Of a stretch of 64,000 nt of DNA, positions 18,273 through 27,481 are shown piece by piece. The stretch lies in NCBI RefSeq assembly GCF_040250305.1, contig NZ_CP158190.1, forward strand, positions 342,001 through 406,000, written 5' to 3'. The first letter of the stretch is position 1. Each line of letters starts with the position of its first letter. A program made the translations under genes and the position numbers. The stretch comes from Peribacillus frigoritolerans (GTDB lineage: Bacteria > Bacillota > Bacilli > Bacillales > DSM-1321). Below the pieces are notes generated by a model. It did no database searches. It saw only the letters and a program-made list of their open reading frames with translations, and was not told the DNA's origin.

Positions 18273-18309
18273 AAGGCCTCCCATTTGTTCATGTTGGTAG
18301 GACTTTTTT
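18273..18309 (+). terminator. Repeated hairpin terminator, copy 3 (decayed)
   Basis: AAGGCCTCCCAT, loop, ATGTTGGTAGGACTT and a T run. The left arm is identical to the copies at 7534 and 12212; the right arm has drifted. It lies 22 bp past the serine hydrolase stop. Confidence 0.6.
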
Positions 18310-18394
18310 CTTGTTATCATTATGGCAGGATGTCTGGATTTCTTTTATCTCCAATCAACATTTAATATTTTGGTGAAGTACAGAAAAATTTCAG

Positions 18395-18439
18395 AAAAAA
18401 AGCCCATTTTCAGGACGTTTATGAGGATGGGCTTTTTTT
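18395..18439. terminator. Bidirectional terminator
   Basis: AAAAAAAGCCCAT (18395-18407) pairs with 18427-18439, giving A-rich and T-rich flanks that can end transcription from either side. It isolates hutP from the upstream gene. Confidence 0.8.
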
Positions 18440-18535
18440 GCAGTTTTCAAAGAATATTGATGAGAACTGTACGGGCAGAAACCGGCTTTCGGGAGTGATG
18501 AATCATCCCCTAAAAGAACTATTTTAAAAAATATA

Positions 18536-18565
18536 TTGACCGAACAGCTTGTATCCGCTTACAAT
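18536..18565 (+). promoter_or_regulatory. hutP promoter with overlapping cre-like site
   Basis: TTGACC (18536-18541) and TACAAT (18560-18565), 18-bp spacer. TGTATCCGCTTACA at 18550-18563 fits the CcpA cre consensus at all but one key position and overlaps the -10 box. Carbon-catabolite repression of hut is known in B. subtilis; this site would be one way to impose it here. Confidence 0.65.
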
Positions 18566-18613
18566 GATATTTAGTTATTAGTGTATTTAGAAAATTGTAA
18601 AAGAGGTACCTGC

Positions 18614-19063
18614 ATGACAAAGGAATTCGACAGAAGAATCGGGCGCCATGCAATCATGTACGCGTTTGCGAACGAAGAGGAAGAAGTCATATTGACGAAT
18701 GACCTTAAGCGGATGGATTGGCTTTATGGAAAAGGTAAAGTCGGTTCAATGGAGCTGCAGAAAATAGTTGCGGCCATTGAGACATCAGCGAAAAGGCTTG
18801 GATTAGTCAATCCCGATATGTATCGTGAAATGCATGCGCTGTATCATGCGATCATCGAAGCACTCCAAGGAGTGACACGCGGCCAAGTTGAGCTTGGCGG
18901 TCTTTTGAGGACTGCGGGCCTTCGGTTTGCCATCGTTCGGGGCAGGCCGTTTAAAAACGGGGACGAAGGTGAATGGATTGCTGTAGCCGTGTATGGAACG
19001 ATTGGAGCACCGGTACGGGGATTTGAACATGAAGCCGTTGGCTTGGGAATTAACCACATTTAA
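18614..19063 (+). CDS. hutP: Hut operon antiterminator HutP
   Basis: RNA-binding regulator which, with L-histidine and a divalent metal, binds UAG-rich hut leader RNA and prevents termination before hutH. 149 residues, near the 148-151 usual for HutP. The conserved stretch [14 protein letters not shown] supplies the metal-binding histidines, and [17 protein letters not shown] and [17 protein letters not shown] are family signatures. ATG 18614 follows AAGAGG; the GTG at 18581 is too far upstream. The matching attenuator lies directly after the gene. Confidence 0.95.
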   Translation: MTKEFDRRIGRHAIMYAFANEEEEVILTNDLKRMDWLYGKGKVGSMELQKIVAAIETSAKRLGLVNPDMYREMHALYHAIIEALQGVTRGQVELGGLLRTAGLRFAIVRGRPFKNGDEGEWIAVAVYGTIGAPVRGFEHEAVGLGINHI

Positions 19064-19078
19064 ATAATTAAAAGCCTA

Positions 19079-19150
19079 TAGTTATTTAGTGAAATAGGGG
19101 GCTGTATTGAAAGACTGGATAAGTCTGTCAATACGGCCTCCTTTTGTTTG
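19079..19150 (+). promoter_or_regulatory. HutP-responsive attenuator before hutH
   Basis: Three TAG triplets start at 19079, 19087 and 19095, an exact 8-nt period. The last overlaps the left arm (19097-19110) of a 14-bp stem closed by 19128-19141, with two G-U pairs and then TTTTGTTTGTTT. HutP bound to the triplets would block this terminator and let transcription into hutH, as in the B. subtilis hut mechanism. Confidence 0.8.
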
Positions 19151-19177
19151 TTTAAAAAAAGAATAGGGGTGCATGAA

Positions 19178-20695
19178 ATGATTATGTTAACGGGCCAAAC
19201 TTTAACGATTGAAGAAGCGAAAAAAGTATTGTATGGGGAGGCATTTGTCACGGCTTCTGCCGAGAGTGTCAAGAAAGTGGAAAAGAGCCGGGAAGCGGTT
19301 GAAAATATCGTGAAGCAAAAGAAAGTCATCTATGGCATCACAACAGGTTTTGGGAAATTCAGCGATGTATTGATTGATGCAGAGGACGCAGAGCAGCTAC
19401 AGTGGAATTTGATTCATTCCCATGCTTGCGGAGTCGGGGAGCCGTTTCCTGAGGTCGTTTCGAGAGCTATGGTCCTTCTCCGTGCCAATGCGCTATTAAA
19501 AGGTTTTTCCGGCGTCCGTCCTATCGTCATTGAACGTTTGATCGATCTTTTGAATGCCCATATCCACCCGGTCATCCCTCAGCAAGGTTCTCTTGGGGCA
19601 AGTGGGGACTTGGCGCCGCTTTCGCATTTGGCGCTAGTATTGATGGGAGAAGGGGAAGTGTTTTATAAAGGAGAGCGAATGGAGGCCATCGCAGCTTTAT
19701 CGAAAGAAGGCATTCTTCCTCTGACACTTAAAGCAAAAGAAGGTCTGGCATTAATTAACGGAACACAGGCCATGACTGGGATGGGCCTCGTAAATTACAT
19801 TGAAGCCGAACAGCTGGCACATCAAACTGAAGCGATCGCTTCACTGACGTTAGAAGGTTTACGCGGCATAGAAGATGCCTTTGATGCCGATGTTCATCTA
19901 GCACGAGGCTACCGCCAGCAAACAGAGGTCGCGGAACGGATTCGTCGCATGATCAACGGCAGCCAGCTCATCACCAAACAAGGAGAACTGCGGGTACAGG
20001 ATGCTTATTCGCTCCGCTGCATTCCGCAAGTGCATGGGGCATCATGGCAAACACTTGATTATGTAAAAGAAAAACTGGAAATCGAAATGAATGCTGCGAC
20101 GGATAATCCGCTTATTTTTGACGATGGGGAAAAGGTTATTTCAGGGGGGAACTTCCATGGCCAGCCGATTGCATTTGCGATGGACTTCATGAAAATCGCT
20201 GTTGCCGAGCTTGCGAACATTTCAGAGCGCCGCATTGAGCGACTCGTCAATCCTCAGCTGAATGATTTACCGCCATTCTTAAGTCCGTCACCTGGCTTGC
20301 AGTCGGGAGCGATGATCATGCAATATTGTGCCGCTTCACTAGTTTCTGAGAATAAAACACTCGCACATCCTGCAAGTGTTGATTCCATTCCATCTTCAGC
20401 GAACCAGGAAGATCATGTAAGCATGGGAACGATTGGGTCCCGACACGCGCATCAAATCATTCAGAACGTACGCCGCGTTTTGGCGATTGAGCTCATTTGT
20501 GCCTTGCAGGCGGTGGAATACCGCGGAACAGAAAAGATGGCTCCGTTTACAAAAGAGTTGTATACGGAAGCCAGAAAGCTCATTCCAAGCATTACACAAG
20601 ATCGTATCTTTTCTAAAGATATTGAAGCAACGGCAAGCTGGTTACATCAAATCGATTGGAATTCATTTATTCATAGGAGTTTACCTACAACATAA
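19178..20695 (+). CDS. hutH: Histidine ammonia-lyase
   Basis: Deaminates L-histidine to urocanate, the first step of histidine use. 505 residues, typical of the family. The [14 protein letters not shown] segment supplies Ala141-Ser142-Gly143, which cyclise to the MIO electrophile; NGTQAMTG and [10 protein letters not shown] are also conserved. ATG 19178 follows AGGGGTG. hutU, hutI and hutG do not follow: a hairpin and then an amino-acid permease come next, so the rest of the pathway must lie elsewhere or be absent. Confidence 0.96.
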   Translation: MIMLTGQTLTIEEAKKVLYGEAFVTASAESVKKVEKSREAVENIVKQKKVIYGITTGFGKFSDVLIDAEDAEQLQWNLIHSHACGVGEPFPEVVSRAMVLLRANALLKGFSGVRPIVIERLIDLLNAHIHPVIPQQGSLGASGDLAPLSHLALVLMGEGEVFYKGERMEAIAALSKEGILPLTLKAKEGLALINGTQAMTGMGLVNYIEAEQLAHQTEAIASLTLEGLRGIEDAFDADVHLARGYRQQTEVAERIRRMINGSQLITKQGELRVQDAYSLRCIPQVHGASWQTLDYVKEKLEIEMNAATDNPLIFDDGEKVISGGNFHGQPIAFAMDFMKIAVAELANISERRIERLVNPQLNDLPPFLSPSPGLQSGAMIMQYCAASLVSENKTLAHPASVDSIPSSANQEDHVSMGTIGSRHAHQIIQNVRRVLAIELICALQAVEYRGTEKMAPFTKELYTEARKLIPSITQDRIFSKDIEATASWLHQIDWNSFIHRSLPTT

Positions 20696-20722
20696 TATGA
20701 AGTGCGGAATATCCGAATGAAT

Positions 20723-20762
20723 GTTAGGCTTATAGCCCTTTGAACTGGGTTTTAAGCCTAAC
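20723..20762 (+). terminator. Stem-loop after hutH
   Basis: GTTAGGCTTA-TA-GCCC pairs with GGG-TT-TTAAGCCTAAC around a short loop. The T run is weak, so termination may be partial and read-through into the permease is possible. Confidence 0.55.
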
Positions 20763-20926
20763 ATCGTTATTTAAATGCTACATAGATCCCAGAAATCCAA
20801 AAAGGTCTCGGCATTAAAGAAAATGACCTTGAAATAGTAATAAATGCAGGAAGTGACCATTGATGGAATGATCGGCTTTACCTATTCGTGCTAGATTAAA
20901 AATGCATTTTTGGAGGGGAATCTAAT

Positions 20927-22417
20927 TTGGAAAATCGGCAATTGCAACCACCTGTCATAAATGAAAAAAACCAGCCGTCAAATACTTTACAAAGGAAGCT
21001 GAAAGCGCGCCACCTTACGATGATATCGCTAGGCGGTGCAATTGGTACAGGGCTGTTTCTCGGAAGCGGGCCGGCCATTCACTCTGCAGGACCTGGCGGT
21101 GCTTTGGTCGCTTACGCCGTAATTGGTATAATGGTTTATTTTATTATGACAAGCCTTGGGGAACTGGCATCATTTATGCCAGTCAGCGGAGCTTTCAGTA
21201 CCTATGCTACGCGTTTCATCGACCCAGCATTAGGGTTTGCGCTTGGTTGGAACTATTGGTTCACTTGGGCGATGACACTTGCCGCGGAACTATCTGCCGC
21301 AACGATGGTAATGAAGTTTTGGTTTCCTGACAGCTCGTCTTTTTTATGGAGTTCTTTGTTTTTAGTTTTGATATTCTTATTGAATTACGTATCCGTTAAA
21401 GGGTATGGCGAAGGGGAATATTGGTTTTCCCTCATTAAAGTGGCAACCATCATCATTTTTATCGTTGTCGGAATATTGATGATATTCGGGATTATGAACG
21501 GAGAGGCGATTGGTTTTAAAAACTTCACAGTTGGTGACGCTCCGTTTGCCGGTGGTTTTTTGGCTACATTGGGTATTTTCATTGCTGCTGGATTTTCTTT
21601 TCAAGGTACAGAAATAGTCGGTGTGGCAGCCGGTGAAAGTGAAGACCCGGCAAAAAATGTACCTCGTGCAGTTCGCAGCATTTTTTGGAGAATCTTCCTC
21701 TTTTACATCCTGGCCATACTTGTTATTGGACTGATCGTTCCTTATACGAATGGCAGTCTGCAAGGACACACGATCATGGTTAGCCCATTTACGATGGTGT
21801 TTGAAAAAGTGGGACTGGCATTCGCTGCTTCCGTGATGAATGCCATCATTTTGACAGCCGTATTATCCGCTGGAAATTCGAGTCTTTACGTGACGAGCCG
21901 AATGTTGTACTCAATGGCAAAAGAAGGACTGGCACCGCGTATTTTTGGGAAGCTTAACAAGCGCGGCGTTCCCATTTGGGGACTGGTTGTCACTTCACTT
22001 GTAGGGATGCTGGCCTTTTTTGCTTCCGTTTTCGGTGATGGAGTTATTTATATTTGGCTAATGAATGCGGTTGGAGTCACTGGATTTATATTTTGGCTAG
22101 GTATAGCGGCGAGCCATTACCGGTTTAGAAAAGCTTATATTGCTCAAGGGTATTCACTGGACGATCTTCCCTATAAGTCAAAGTGGTTTCCTTTCGGACC
22201 GATATTTTCCTTTGCTCTTTGTTTTTTCGTTTTATCGGCGCAAAACTATCAGGCCTTTATCGGCGCTGAAATTAACTGGGCCAGTGTGTTCGCTGCCTAT
22301 CTTGGCATCCCATTCTTTCTGGTAATGTGGCTTGGATATAAGTTCATTAAGAAAACAAAAGTAATTCCGCTAAAGGATTGCAAAATTGATTTTGATGAAC
22401 ATAGGAATGCAAAATAG
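20927..22417 (+). CDS. Amino-acid permease (APC family), possible histidine transporter
   Basis: 496-residue APC-superfamily carrier with about 12 membrane helices. The opening helix [21 protein letters not shown] and the LGWNYWFTWAMTLAAE segment are signatures of the LysP/RocE/ProY group that imports amino acids with protons. The start is TTG 20927 behind GGAGGGG (8 nt). Position just after hutH suggests histidine as substrate, but this is context only. It is a close paralogue of the permease at 39441 in the cysteine/sulfide island. Confidence 0.85.
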   Translation: MENRQLQPPVINEKNQPSNTLQRKLKARHLTMISLGGAIGTGLFLGSGPAIHSAGPGGALVAYAVIGIMVYFIMTSLGELASFMPVSGAFSTYATRFIDPALGFALGWNYWFTWAMTLAAELSAATMVMKFWFPDSSSFLWSSLFLVLIFLLNYVSVKGYGEGEYWFSLIKVATIIIFIVVGILMIFGIMNGEAIGFKNFTVGDAPFAGGFLATLGIFIAAGFSFQGTEIVGVAAGESEDPAKNVPRAVRSIFWRIFLFYILAILVIGLIVPYTNGSLQGHTIMVSPFTMVFEKVGLAFAASVMNAIILTAVLSAGNSSLYVTSRMLYSMAKEGLAPRIFGKLNKRGVPIWGLVVTSLVGMLAFFASVFGDGVIYIWLMNAVGVTGFIFWLGIAASHYRFRKAYIAQGYSLDDLPYKSKWFPFGPIFSFALCFFVLSAQNYQAFIGAEINWASVFAAYLGIPFFLVMWLGYKFIKKTKVIPLKDCKIDFDEHRNAK

Positions 22418-22679
22418 ACATAAGACTTCTTTTAATAATTTATTTGGATTAATTATTAATAAATACAACTTTCTATGTTAAGAAAGTTAGCAGCCTTTAA
22501 ATGACAAGGTTCCTTACCGCCAAGAAACAAAATAAACAATAATTTGAAGTGATGAAAAAATGATCATCTGTTCCAGTCGATTAAGCCGAAGTAACAGTTG
22601 GAGATGATTGAATCAATACGCACTATATCAATTTCATTTTAGGGATATTCCTTTTTTAAGAACTGGTAGTATCCCATTA

Positions 22680-22803
22680 TCCCCCTACAAGTAGAGTGAC
22701 AAAATGTCCTTAATAATCTACCTGGAGGGGATTTTTTTATGGCGGAAAAGGGACAAACATTTAAAACATATACAGTAGAATTAAAGCGTGAAGTCGTTCG
22801 ATG
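22680..22803 (+). mobile_element. IS3-family left-end remnant B
   Basis: TATCCCCCTACAAGTAGA, then GTCCTTAATAATCTACCTGG and AGGGGATTTTTTTATGGCG lead into a transposase orfA start MAEKGQTFKTYTVELKREVV, cut by TGA at 22802. Bases up to about 22930 hold further scraps (EVH, IYALFNRK) that may be transposase debris. The same left end occurs near 7996 and 31645. Confidence 0.7.
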
Positions 22804-22999
22804 AAGTTGGAGAGGTTCATTGAATTTATGCTTTGTTTAATAGGAAAGAGACTTACCTAGATATAGATTAATTAACGGTTTTGTAAAACAGAGATAAGCC
22901 CTTCCAAAAGGGTTTGGAGGGTTACTTGGCATGGCCATGAATAATGTAACAAAAGGATATATAATGATTCAGGGTAATTGGGGAGGAAAGACATTGATA

Positions 23000-23024
23000 A
23001 TATATTTTGTCTTACAAAATATAT
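23000..23024. terminator. AT-rich hairpin after accDA
   Basis: ATATATTTTGT, loop CTT, ACAAAATATAT: an 11-bp perfect stem lying 72 bp beyond the accA stop. It may end or stabilise the accDA transcript; there is no clear T run. Confidence 0.4.
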
Positions 23025-23095
23025 GAAGGTATTGTTGAGTCTATCGTCTATATGAAATGGTCTATGAACATGTTGGAAAATAATTGTTCATCAAC

Positions 23096-24049
23096 TTATT
23101 TAAATGTCCTTTCCTCCATATACTCACCAATTTTGCGGAACTTATCAAAACGTTGTTGGCGTAGAATGCCTTTATCTAATTGACCAAGTTCTTGTAATGC
23201 TTTTCGTAATGTTTCTTTGATAAATTGCGATTGAAGTGGGATGTCAATATGTGCTCCTCCAACAGGTTCTTTGATGATCTCATCAATCACCCCTAGCTCC
23301 ATCAAGTCCTTAGCCGTAATTTTCAATACTTCAGCTGCTCGTTTTGCTTGTGTGGCATCCTTCCATAACACTGCTGCTGCTCCTTCAGGTGAAATAACCG
23401 AATAAAATGTGTTTTCTAGCATGTAGATTCGATTGCCAATCCCTAGAGCCAACGCACCACCACTCCCACCTTCACCAACTACAAAGCAAATGATTGGTAC
23501 TCCAAAACTAGCCATTTCACGAAGATTATGGGCGATAGCTTGAGATTGTCCACGTTCTTCGGCTTCACGTCCTGGGAAGGCTCCTGGCGTGTTAATAAAT
23601 GTTACGATGGGGCGATTGAACTTATTGGCTTGTTGCATAATTCTTAGGGCTTTTCTGTAGCCTTCAGGTTGCGACATGCCAAAACGGCGATAGATATTGT
23701 CTTTTGTATTTTGACCTTTTTGATTTCCTAAAACAGTTATAGGCATTCCTTCGAAGGTAGCTATTCCTGAAACTAATGCAGGGTCTTCCCCATAAAGTCT
23801 GTCACCATGAAGTTCAATGAAGTCATCAAAAATATGGTGGATAAAATCTAAAGTAGTAGGGCGTTGTTGAATTCTAGATAATTGAATTTTATCCCAAACT
23901 TCCATATTCTCATTAAGATGAGTTTTGATTTCATTGACTTTTTGCTCAAGATTTTTTAATACTTCGTTAAGGTCAAGATTATGCTTTGTAGACACCTCTT
24001 TCAGTTCAGCAATTTGATTTTCCAGTTGTTTTAATTCTTGCAAATTCAT
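23096..24049 (-). CDS. accA: Acetyl-CoA carboxylase carboxyltransferase, alpha subunit
   Basis: With AccD moves the carboxyl group from biotin-BCCP to acetyl-CoA, giving malonyl-CoA. 317 residues: an N-terminal coiled coil ([20 protein letters not shown]), then the crotonase-fold core with [37 protein letters not shown] and [18 protein letters not shown] 24049 overlaps the accD stop by 4 nt, so the two are co-translated. Known Bacillus accDA lies next to pfkA-pyk; here it stands beside spo0M genes, which points to an extra, diverged copy. I cannot confirm from one window that another copy exists. Confidence 0.92.
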   Translation of the reverse strand: MNLQELKQLENQIAELKEVSTKHNLDLNEVLKNLEQKVNEIKTHLNENMEVWDKIQLSRIQQRPTTLDFIHHIFDDFIELHGDRLYGEDPALVSGIATFEGMPITVLGNQKGQNTKDNIYRRFGMSQPEGYRKALRIMQQANKFNRPIVTFINTPGAFPGREAEERGQSQAIAHNLREMASFGVPIICFVVGEGGSGGALALGIGNRIYMLENTFYSVISPEGAAAVLWKDATQAKRAAEVLKITAKDLMELGVIDEIIKEPVGGAHIDIPLQSQFIKETLRKALQELGQLDKGILRQQRFDKFRKIGEYMEERTFK

Positions 24050-24909
24050 CGTTTAAAACACTCCCTGAAATTGAGATGATGGATTTTTAAAATGGTTGTT
24101 AATGATTGTTTTAATTCACTCCTATTTACAACCATATCCAGTTGCCCATGTTCCAATAAAAATTCAGAGGTTTGAAAATTCTCTGGAAGTTCTTCTCTTA
24201 TAGTCTGTTCAATTATGCGTCTTCCTGCAAAGCCAATTAAAGCTTGTGGTTCGGCAATATTGATATCACCTAATGAAGCGAAACTAGCAGAAACTCCACC
24301 CGTTGTAGGATTGGTTAAAACGGATACGAAAAGAATTTTTTCGTAGTTTAGTTGTTCTAAAGCAACACTTGTTTTTGCCATCTGCATGAGACTAAGAATT
24401 CCTTCTTGCATGCGAGCTCCGCCGCTTGCTGAAAACAATATAAATGGTTTTCGTGTTTTTAATGATTCCTCAATGGCTCTTGTGATTTTTTCACCGACTG
24501 CTGATCCCATGCTTCCCATACGGAAACGAGAATCCATGACACCAATCACAACCGGATAGCCACCTATGGAAGCTTCCCCAGTAATAACCGCATCATTTAA
24601 TGCAGTCTTATTCTTATCAGAAATTAATTTATCTTTATATTCAGGGAAGTTCAACGGGTCAACGGAAATTAAACGTTTATTGAATTCCGAAAAAGAACTA
24701 CTATCTGTAAGCATTGAAATGCGGTCATATGCTGTAACGGGGTAGTGATATTGGCACTTCGGACATACATTCAATTCTATTTTCATAAGAGATTCATCAT
24801 AGGTTTCCCCACATGATTTACAAGTAAAAGGGATGGGAGTTAAGCTTTTGTCTATTTCAAAAAAAGAGTTCGATTCTATTTTTTCTCTTTTTAATGGATA
24901 CATCTTCAT
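24046..24909 (-). CDS. accD: Acetyl-CoA carboxylase carboxyltransferase, beta subunit
   Basis: Partner of AccA. 287 residues with the N-terminal zinc ribbon (Cys30, Cys33, Cys49, Cys52) and the core [40 protein letters not shown] and [13 protein letters not shown]. Of the three possible starts (TTG 24912, ATG 24909, ATG 24903) 24909 is taken, with GGAGG 4-5 nt upstream. First gene of a two-gene operon. The isolated location is discussed under accA. Confidence 0.92.
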   Translation of the reverse strand: MKMYPLKREKIESNSFFEIDKSLTPIPFTCKSCGETYDESLMKIELNVCPKCQYHYPVTAYDRISMLTDSSSFSEFNKRLISVDPLNFPEYKDKLISDKNKTALNDAVITGEASIGGYPVVIGVMDSRFRMGSMGSAVGEKITRAIEESLKTRKPFILFSASGGARMQEGILSLMQMAKTSVALEQLNYEKILFVSVLTNPTTGGVSASFASLGDINIAEPQALIGFAGRRIIEQTIREELPENFQTSEFLLEHGQLDMVVNRSELKQSLTTILKIHHLNFRECFKR

Positions 24910-25081
24910 CAATCCTCCTGTGGTAAGGCCGCTGTATTACAAGTTACGCTCACCATTCTTTAAAATATGGAGCGTGATATTTAGCTTTTCTTAAAAAGTT
25001 TTATACAAGCAGAAATCATTCTAGAGAATAAAGATTTTATTTGGTGGGTGCTTCATTATGAAATTATCTATTCCTGTATGA

Positions 25082-25375
25082 ATGCATTTTTACCTGGAAA
25101 ATCAGAAACTTACGATTTTATTGACGGGAATTACAAAGGCTTGTATACAAACCGAGTATACAAACATTAAAGACTTCTTATTATCTTTCTATAAAGGGGA
25201 TAAAGGTTACTTAGCTTTAACAGAACGGTTGTTTGAAGTGTATGAGCGTAATCATTATTTATCGCTCACCATTATTCCAATTCTTAGAAAGAACGATTTA
25301 CCAAATAGCAAATCGTCATTTAATAAAGCTAATACTTCCATTAGTTGGTGTAAGCTCATAATATGCAATTACTAA
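25082..25375 (+). CDS. Hypothetical protein, possibly a gene fragment
   Basis: A 97-codon frame reading MHFYLENQKLTILLTGITKA and DKGYLALTERLFEVYERNHY. I do not recognise it. There is no good ribosome site: the upstream bases encode MKLSIPV and a stop that runs straight into this start. It may be the surviving piece of a larger gene between accD and spo0M. No other feature was found in the roughly 700 bp between those two genes apart from the spo0M promoter. Confidence 0.3.
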   Translation: MHFYLENQKLTILLTGITKACIQTEYTNIKDFLLSFYKGDKGYLALTERLFEVYERNHYLSLTIIPILRKNDLPNSKSSFNKANTSISWCKLIICNY

Positions 25376-25525
25376 TATAATTGAATGGGCTCATTCTTAC
25401 TTGGATAATATTTTATTGGTTTATCAGATTGTAAATAGATAAAGATTAATAGTTTTTTTAATCTAAAGGGGCAGTTAGGAACACATAATATTCAAGAGGA
25501 CAATATTAGAAAAATGGAAGGTGAA

Positions 25526-25552
25526 TGAAACTTTAAGAGCTATATATTCGTA
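25526..25552 (+). promoter_or_regulatory. ECF-type (sigma-W-like) promoter before spo0M
   Basis: TGAAAC at 25526-25531 and CGTA at 25549-25552 with a 17-bp spacer fit the sigma-W pattern TGAAAC-N16/17-CGTA. It lies 72 bp before the spo0M start. A cell-envelope stress input to spo0M is therefore plausible. Confidence 0.5.
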
Positions 25553-25623
25553 TAAACTGATGGGTTCAACCGAAAGTGAAATTATCATAACAGACTAAGC
25601 AAATTAAAGGAGGAATGAACCAA

Positions 25624-26595
25624 ATGTTTAAGAAGTTTATGGCTAAGTTAGGGAAAGGTGCAGCAACTGTCGATTTACGCTACGAAAACCGTTCTTATTA
25701 TGCTGGTGAGACACTAAAAGGGGAAGTAATTTTACATGGCGGAGAAGTGGAACAACAAATTAACCAGTTAGCAGTTGGCTTCATGATTAAAGTGAGGACA
25801 AAACACGGGGAAAGTGTCACGAAAAAAGTGTCATCTGTACCTTTAAGCGGTCCGTTTACCATTAAGGAAAAGGAAGAGAAACATTTTGATTTCACTTACA
25901 ATATCCCCCAAGATCTTCCTCTGACAAGAGGTTCGATTTCTTACTTTTTCGATACTCACTTAGATATTCAAGGTGGATTGGATCACATTGATGTAGATGC
26001 ATTGGTCCTTAAGGCTCCAAAGGAACTAGAAGCCATTTTCAACTCACTTGGTAAGTTGGGTTTTCGGGAAAAACCTACTTCAGGAAAAGTGGATGCGTAT
26101 GGACAGGAATTCTCATTCTTTCCTACTGCTCAATTTGCCGGCCAGGTCAATGAATTAGAGATACGGGTTTCTTCGAAAGAAGATGTAGAGCAGGTGTTTA
26201 TGGAAATCGATTGTCGAAATGGGCATCAAGAAATTGAAGCCAAACGGGAAATTGTTATTGATCATAGACTGTTAGAGGAACATCAAGAGCTTACCCATTT
26301 TTTACAAGAGCAAATTTCAGAGGTTGTGGAACAGCCTCAATTGTTCACGCGTCCATTTTCTTACCATGATCAATATTCACATACAGGAAATAAATTCAGT
26401 GGTGTTGGGGGCATGGTTGGAGGATTAGCCGCAGGAGTATTGGGTGGAATGCTGCTTAGCGAAATGATAGATGGTTTGGATATGGATGAAATGTTTGAAG
26501 GGGCTACTGATGCCCTCGGCGTAGAAGAAGAAATGTTTGATGTGGATGAACAGTTTGAAGATTTTGGTGGTTTTTTCGGTGATGGGGACGAGTAA
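25624..26595 (+). CDS. spo0M: Sporulation-control protein Spo0M family
   Basis: 323-residue arrestin-fold protein of the Spo0M family. The opening FKKFMAKLGKGAATVDLRYE and GETLKGEVILHGGEVEQQI mirror B. subtilis Spo0M (258 residues), which affects sporulation entry and cytokinesis; this one is longer. The tail adds a glycine-rich helix (GGMVGGLAAGVLGGMLLSEM) and an acidic end rich in D, E and F. ATG 25624 is chosen because AAAGGAGG has correct spacing; ATG 25615 overlaps that site. A second, shorter family member follows. Confidence 0.85.
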   Translation: MFKKFMAKLGKGAATVDLRYENRSYYAGETLKGEVILHGGEVEQQINQLAVGFMIKVRTKHGESVTKKVSSVPLSGPFTIKEKEEKHFDFTYNIPQDLPLTRGSISYFFDTHLDIQGGLDHIDVDALVLKAPKELEAIFNSLGKLGFREKPTSGKVDAYGQEFSFFPTAQFAGQVNELEIRVSSKEDVEQVFMEIDCRNGHQEIEAKREIVIDHRLLEEHQELTHFLQEQISEVVEQPQLFTRPFSYHDQYSHTGNKFSGVGGMVGGLAAGVLGGMLLSEMIDGLDMDEMFEGATDALGVEEEMFDVDEQFEDFGGFFGDGDE

Positions 26596-26657
26596 CTTAA
26601 ATACCAAACATTAATCATTTTTAAGTGTTGTAGTAAAATTCCAGGAGGGAAAACAAC

Positions 26658-27053
26658 TTGTTGTTGAGAAGATATCTGTCACAATTAGGAGTAGGAAAAG
26701 CTGTAATCGACCTTAAATTGCCTAAGGTAATGTATGGACTGGGAGAACGGATAACAGGTGAATACTACATAATAGGAGGAATCTGTGAGCAAAAAATAAA
26801 ACGGTTGGAGTGTGACTTAGTGCAGCTAGACAAGGTGAATAATGTGCAACGGATCTTTGACACCACAACCATACTGACAACAAAATTTATAGAGGAGAAG
26901 CAGGAAATCCTTATTCCATTTTCATTCCAGTTGCCGGTTTCCGCTGCCCTGTCATCAGAGCACATATCCTACCGATTTAACACGAGGTTGTTTTTTGATA
27001 AAGGAGTAATAAGCGAGGACCAGGACATAATTCAAATAGTAGACCAAATCTAA
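26658..27053 (+). CDS. Half-length Spo0M-like protein
   Basis: 131 residues matching the N-terminal arrestin-like half of the preceding protein: VGKAVIDLKLPKVMYGLGER and ITGEYYIIGGICEQKIKR align with GAATVDLRYE and LKGEVILHGGEVEQQI. It ends in a proper stop after the first sandwich domain, so it is either a truncated paralogue or a stand-alone one-domain version. Start TTG 26658 (a second TTG at 26661) lies behind AGGAGGG. No frame continues the second domain downstream. Confidence 0.7.
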   Translation: MLLRRYLSQLGVGKAVIDLKLPKVMYGLGERITGEYYIIGGICEQKIKRLECDLVQLDKVNNVQRIFDTTTILTTKFIEEKQEILIPFSFQLPVSAALSSEHISYRFNTRLFFDKGVISEDQDIIQIVDQI

Positions 27054-27227
27054 GTTCCTTAGGATTATAACGGCAACAACTTCACCAGGGGTGAAGTTGA
27101 AAAAAAGAATGTACTCATAAATTGTTTGATTAGCCACATAATCTCCAAGTTAACAGGAAATCTCTATTTTATATTTCTTAACAAAACCTAAAGTACTTTC
27201 AAATACTTGTTATATCTTATGTTCTCG

Positions 27228-27481
27228 ACAATGGATGCGCACCTGCAATCTCGGGATGAATCATTTCATAAGGATTCAAAATGCCATCCAGTTCCTCTTT
27301 TTCAAGAACCCCATGCTTCATACACAACTCACGGACTTTCCTGTAGCCACAGCTTCGCGAGCAAAATGGAAATCTGTCTCGTAGCCGATATGAGGACTGA
27401 TTGCCGTGATGATACCGACGTTGGTTTCCACATTTTCTCTCAGGTTCTCTTCATTTGCAGCAATACCACAGAAAGAATCTA
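27228..27481 (-). pseudogene. Aspartate ammonia-lyase, C-terminal fragment
   Basis: Read on the minus strand, GIAANEENLRENVETNVGII is followed by TAISPHIGYETDFHFAREAV and, after a frameshift near 27345, ELCMKHGVLEKEELDGILN and PYEMIHPEIAGA. These are the hallmarks of the C-terminus of aspartase (AnsB/AspA). Only about 85 codons remain, with at least one indel and no N-terminal part upstream. Confidence 0.75.
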
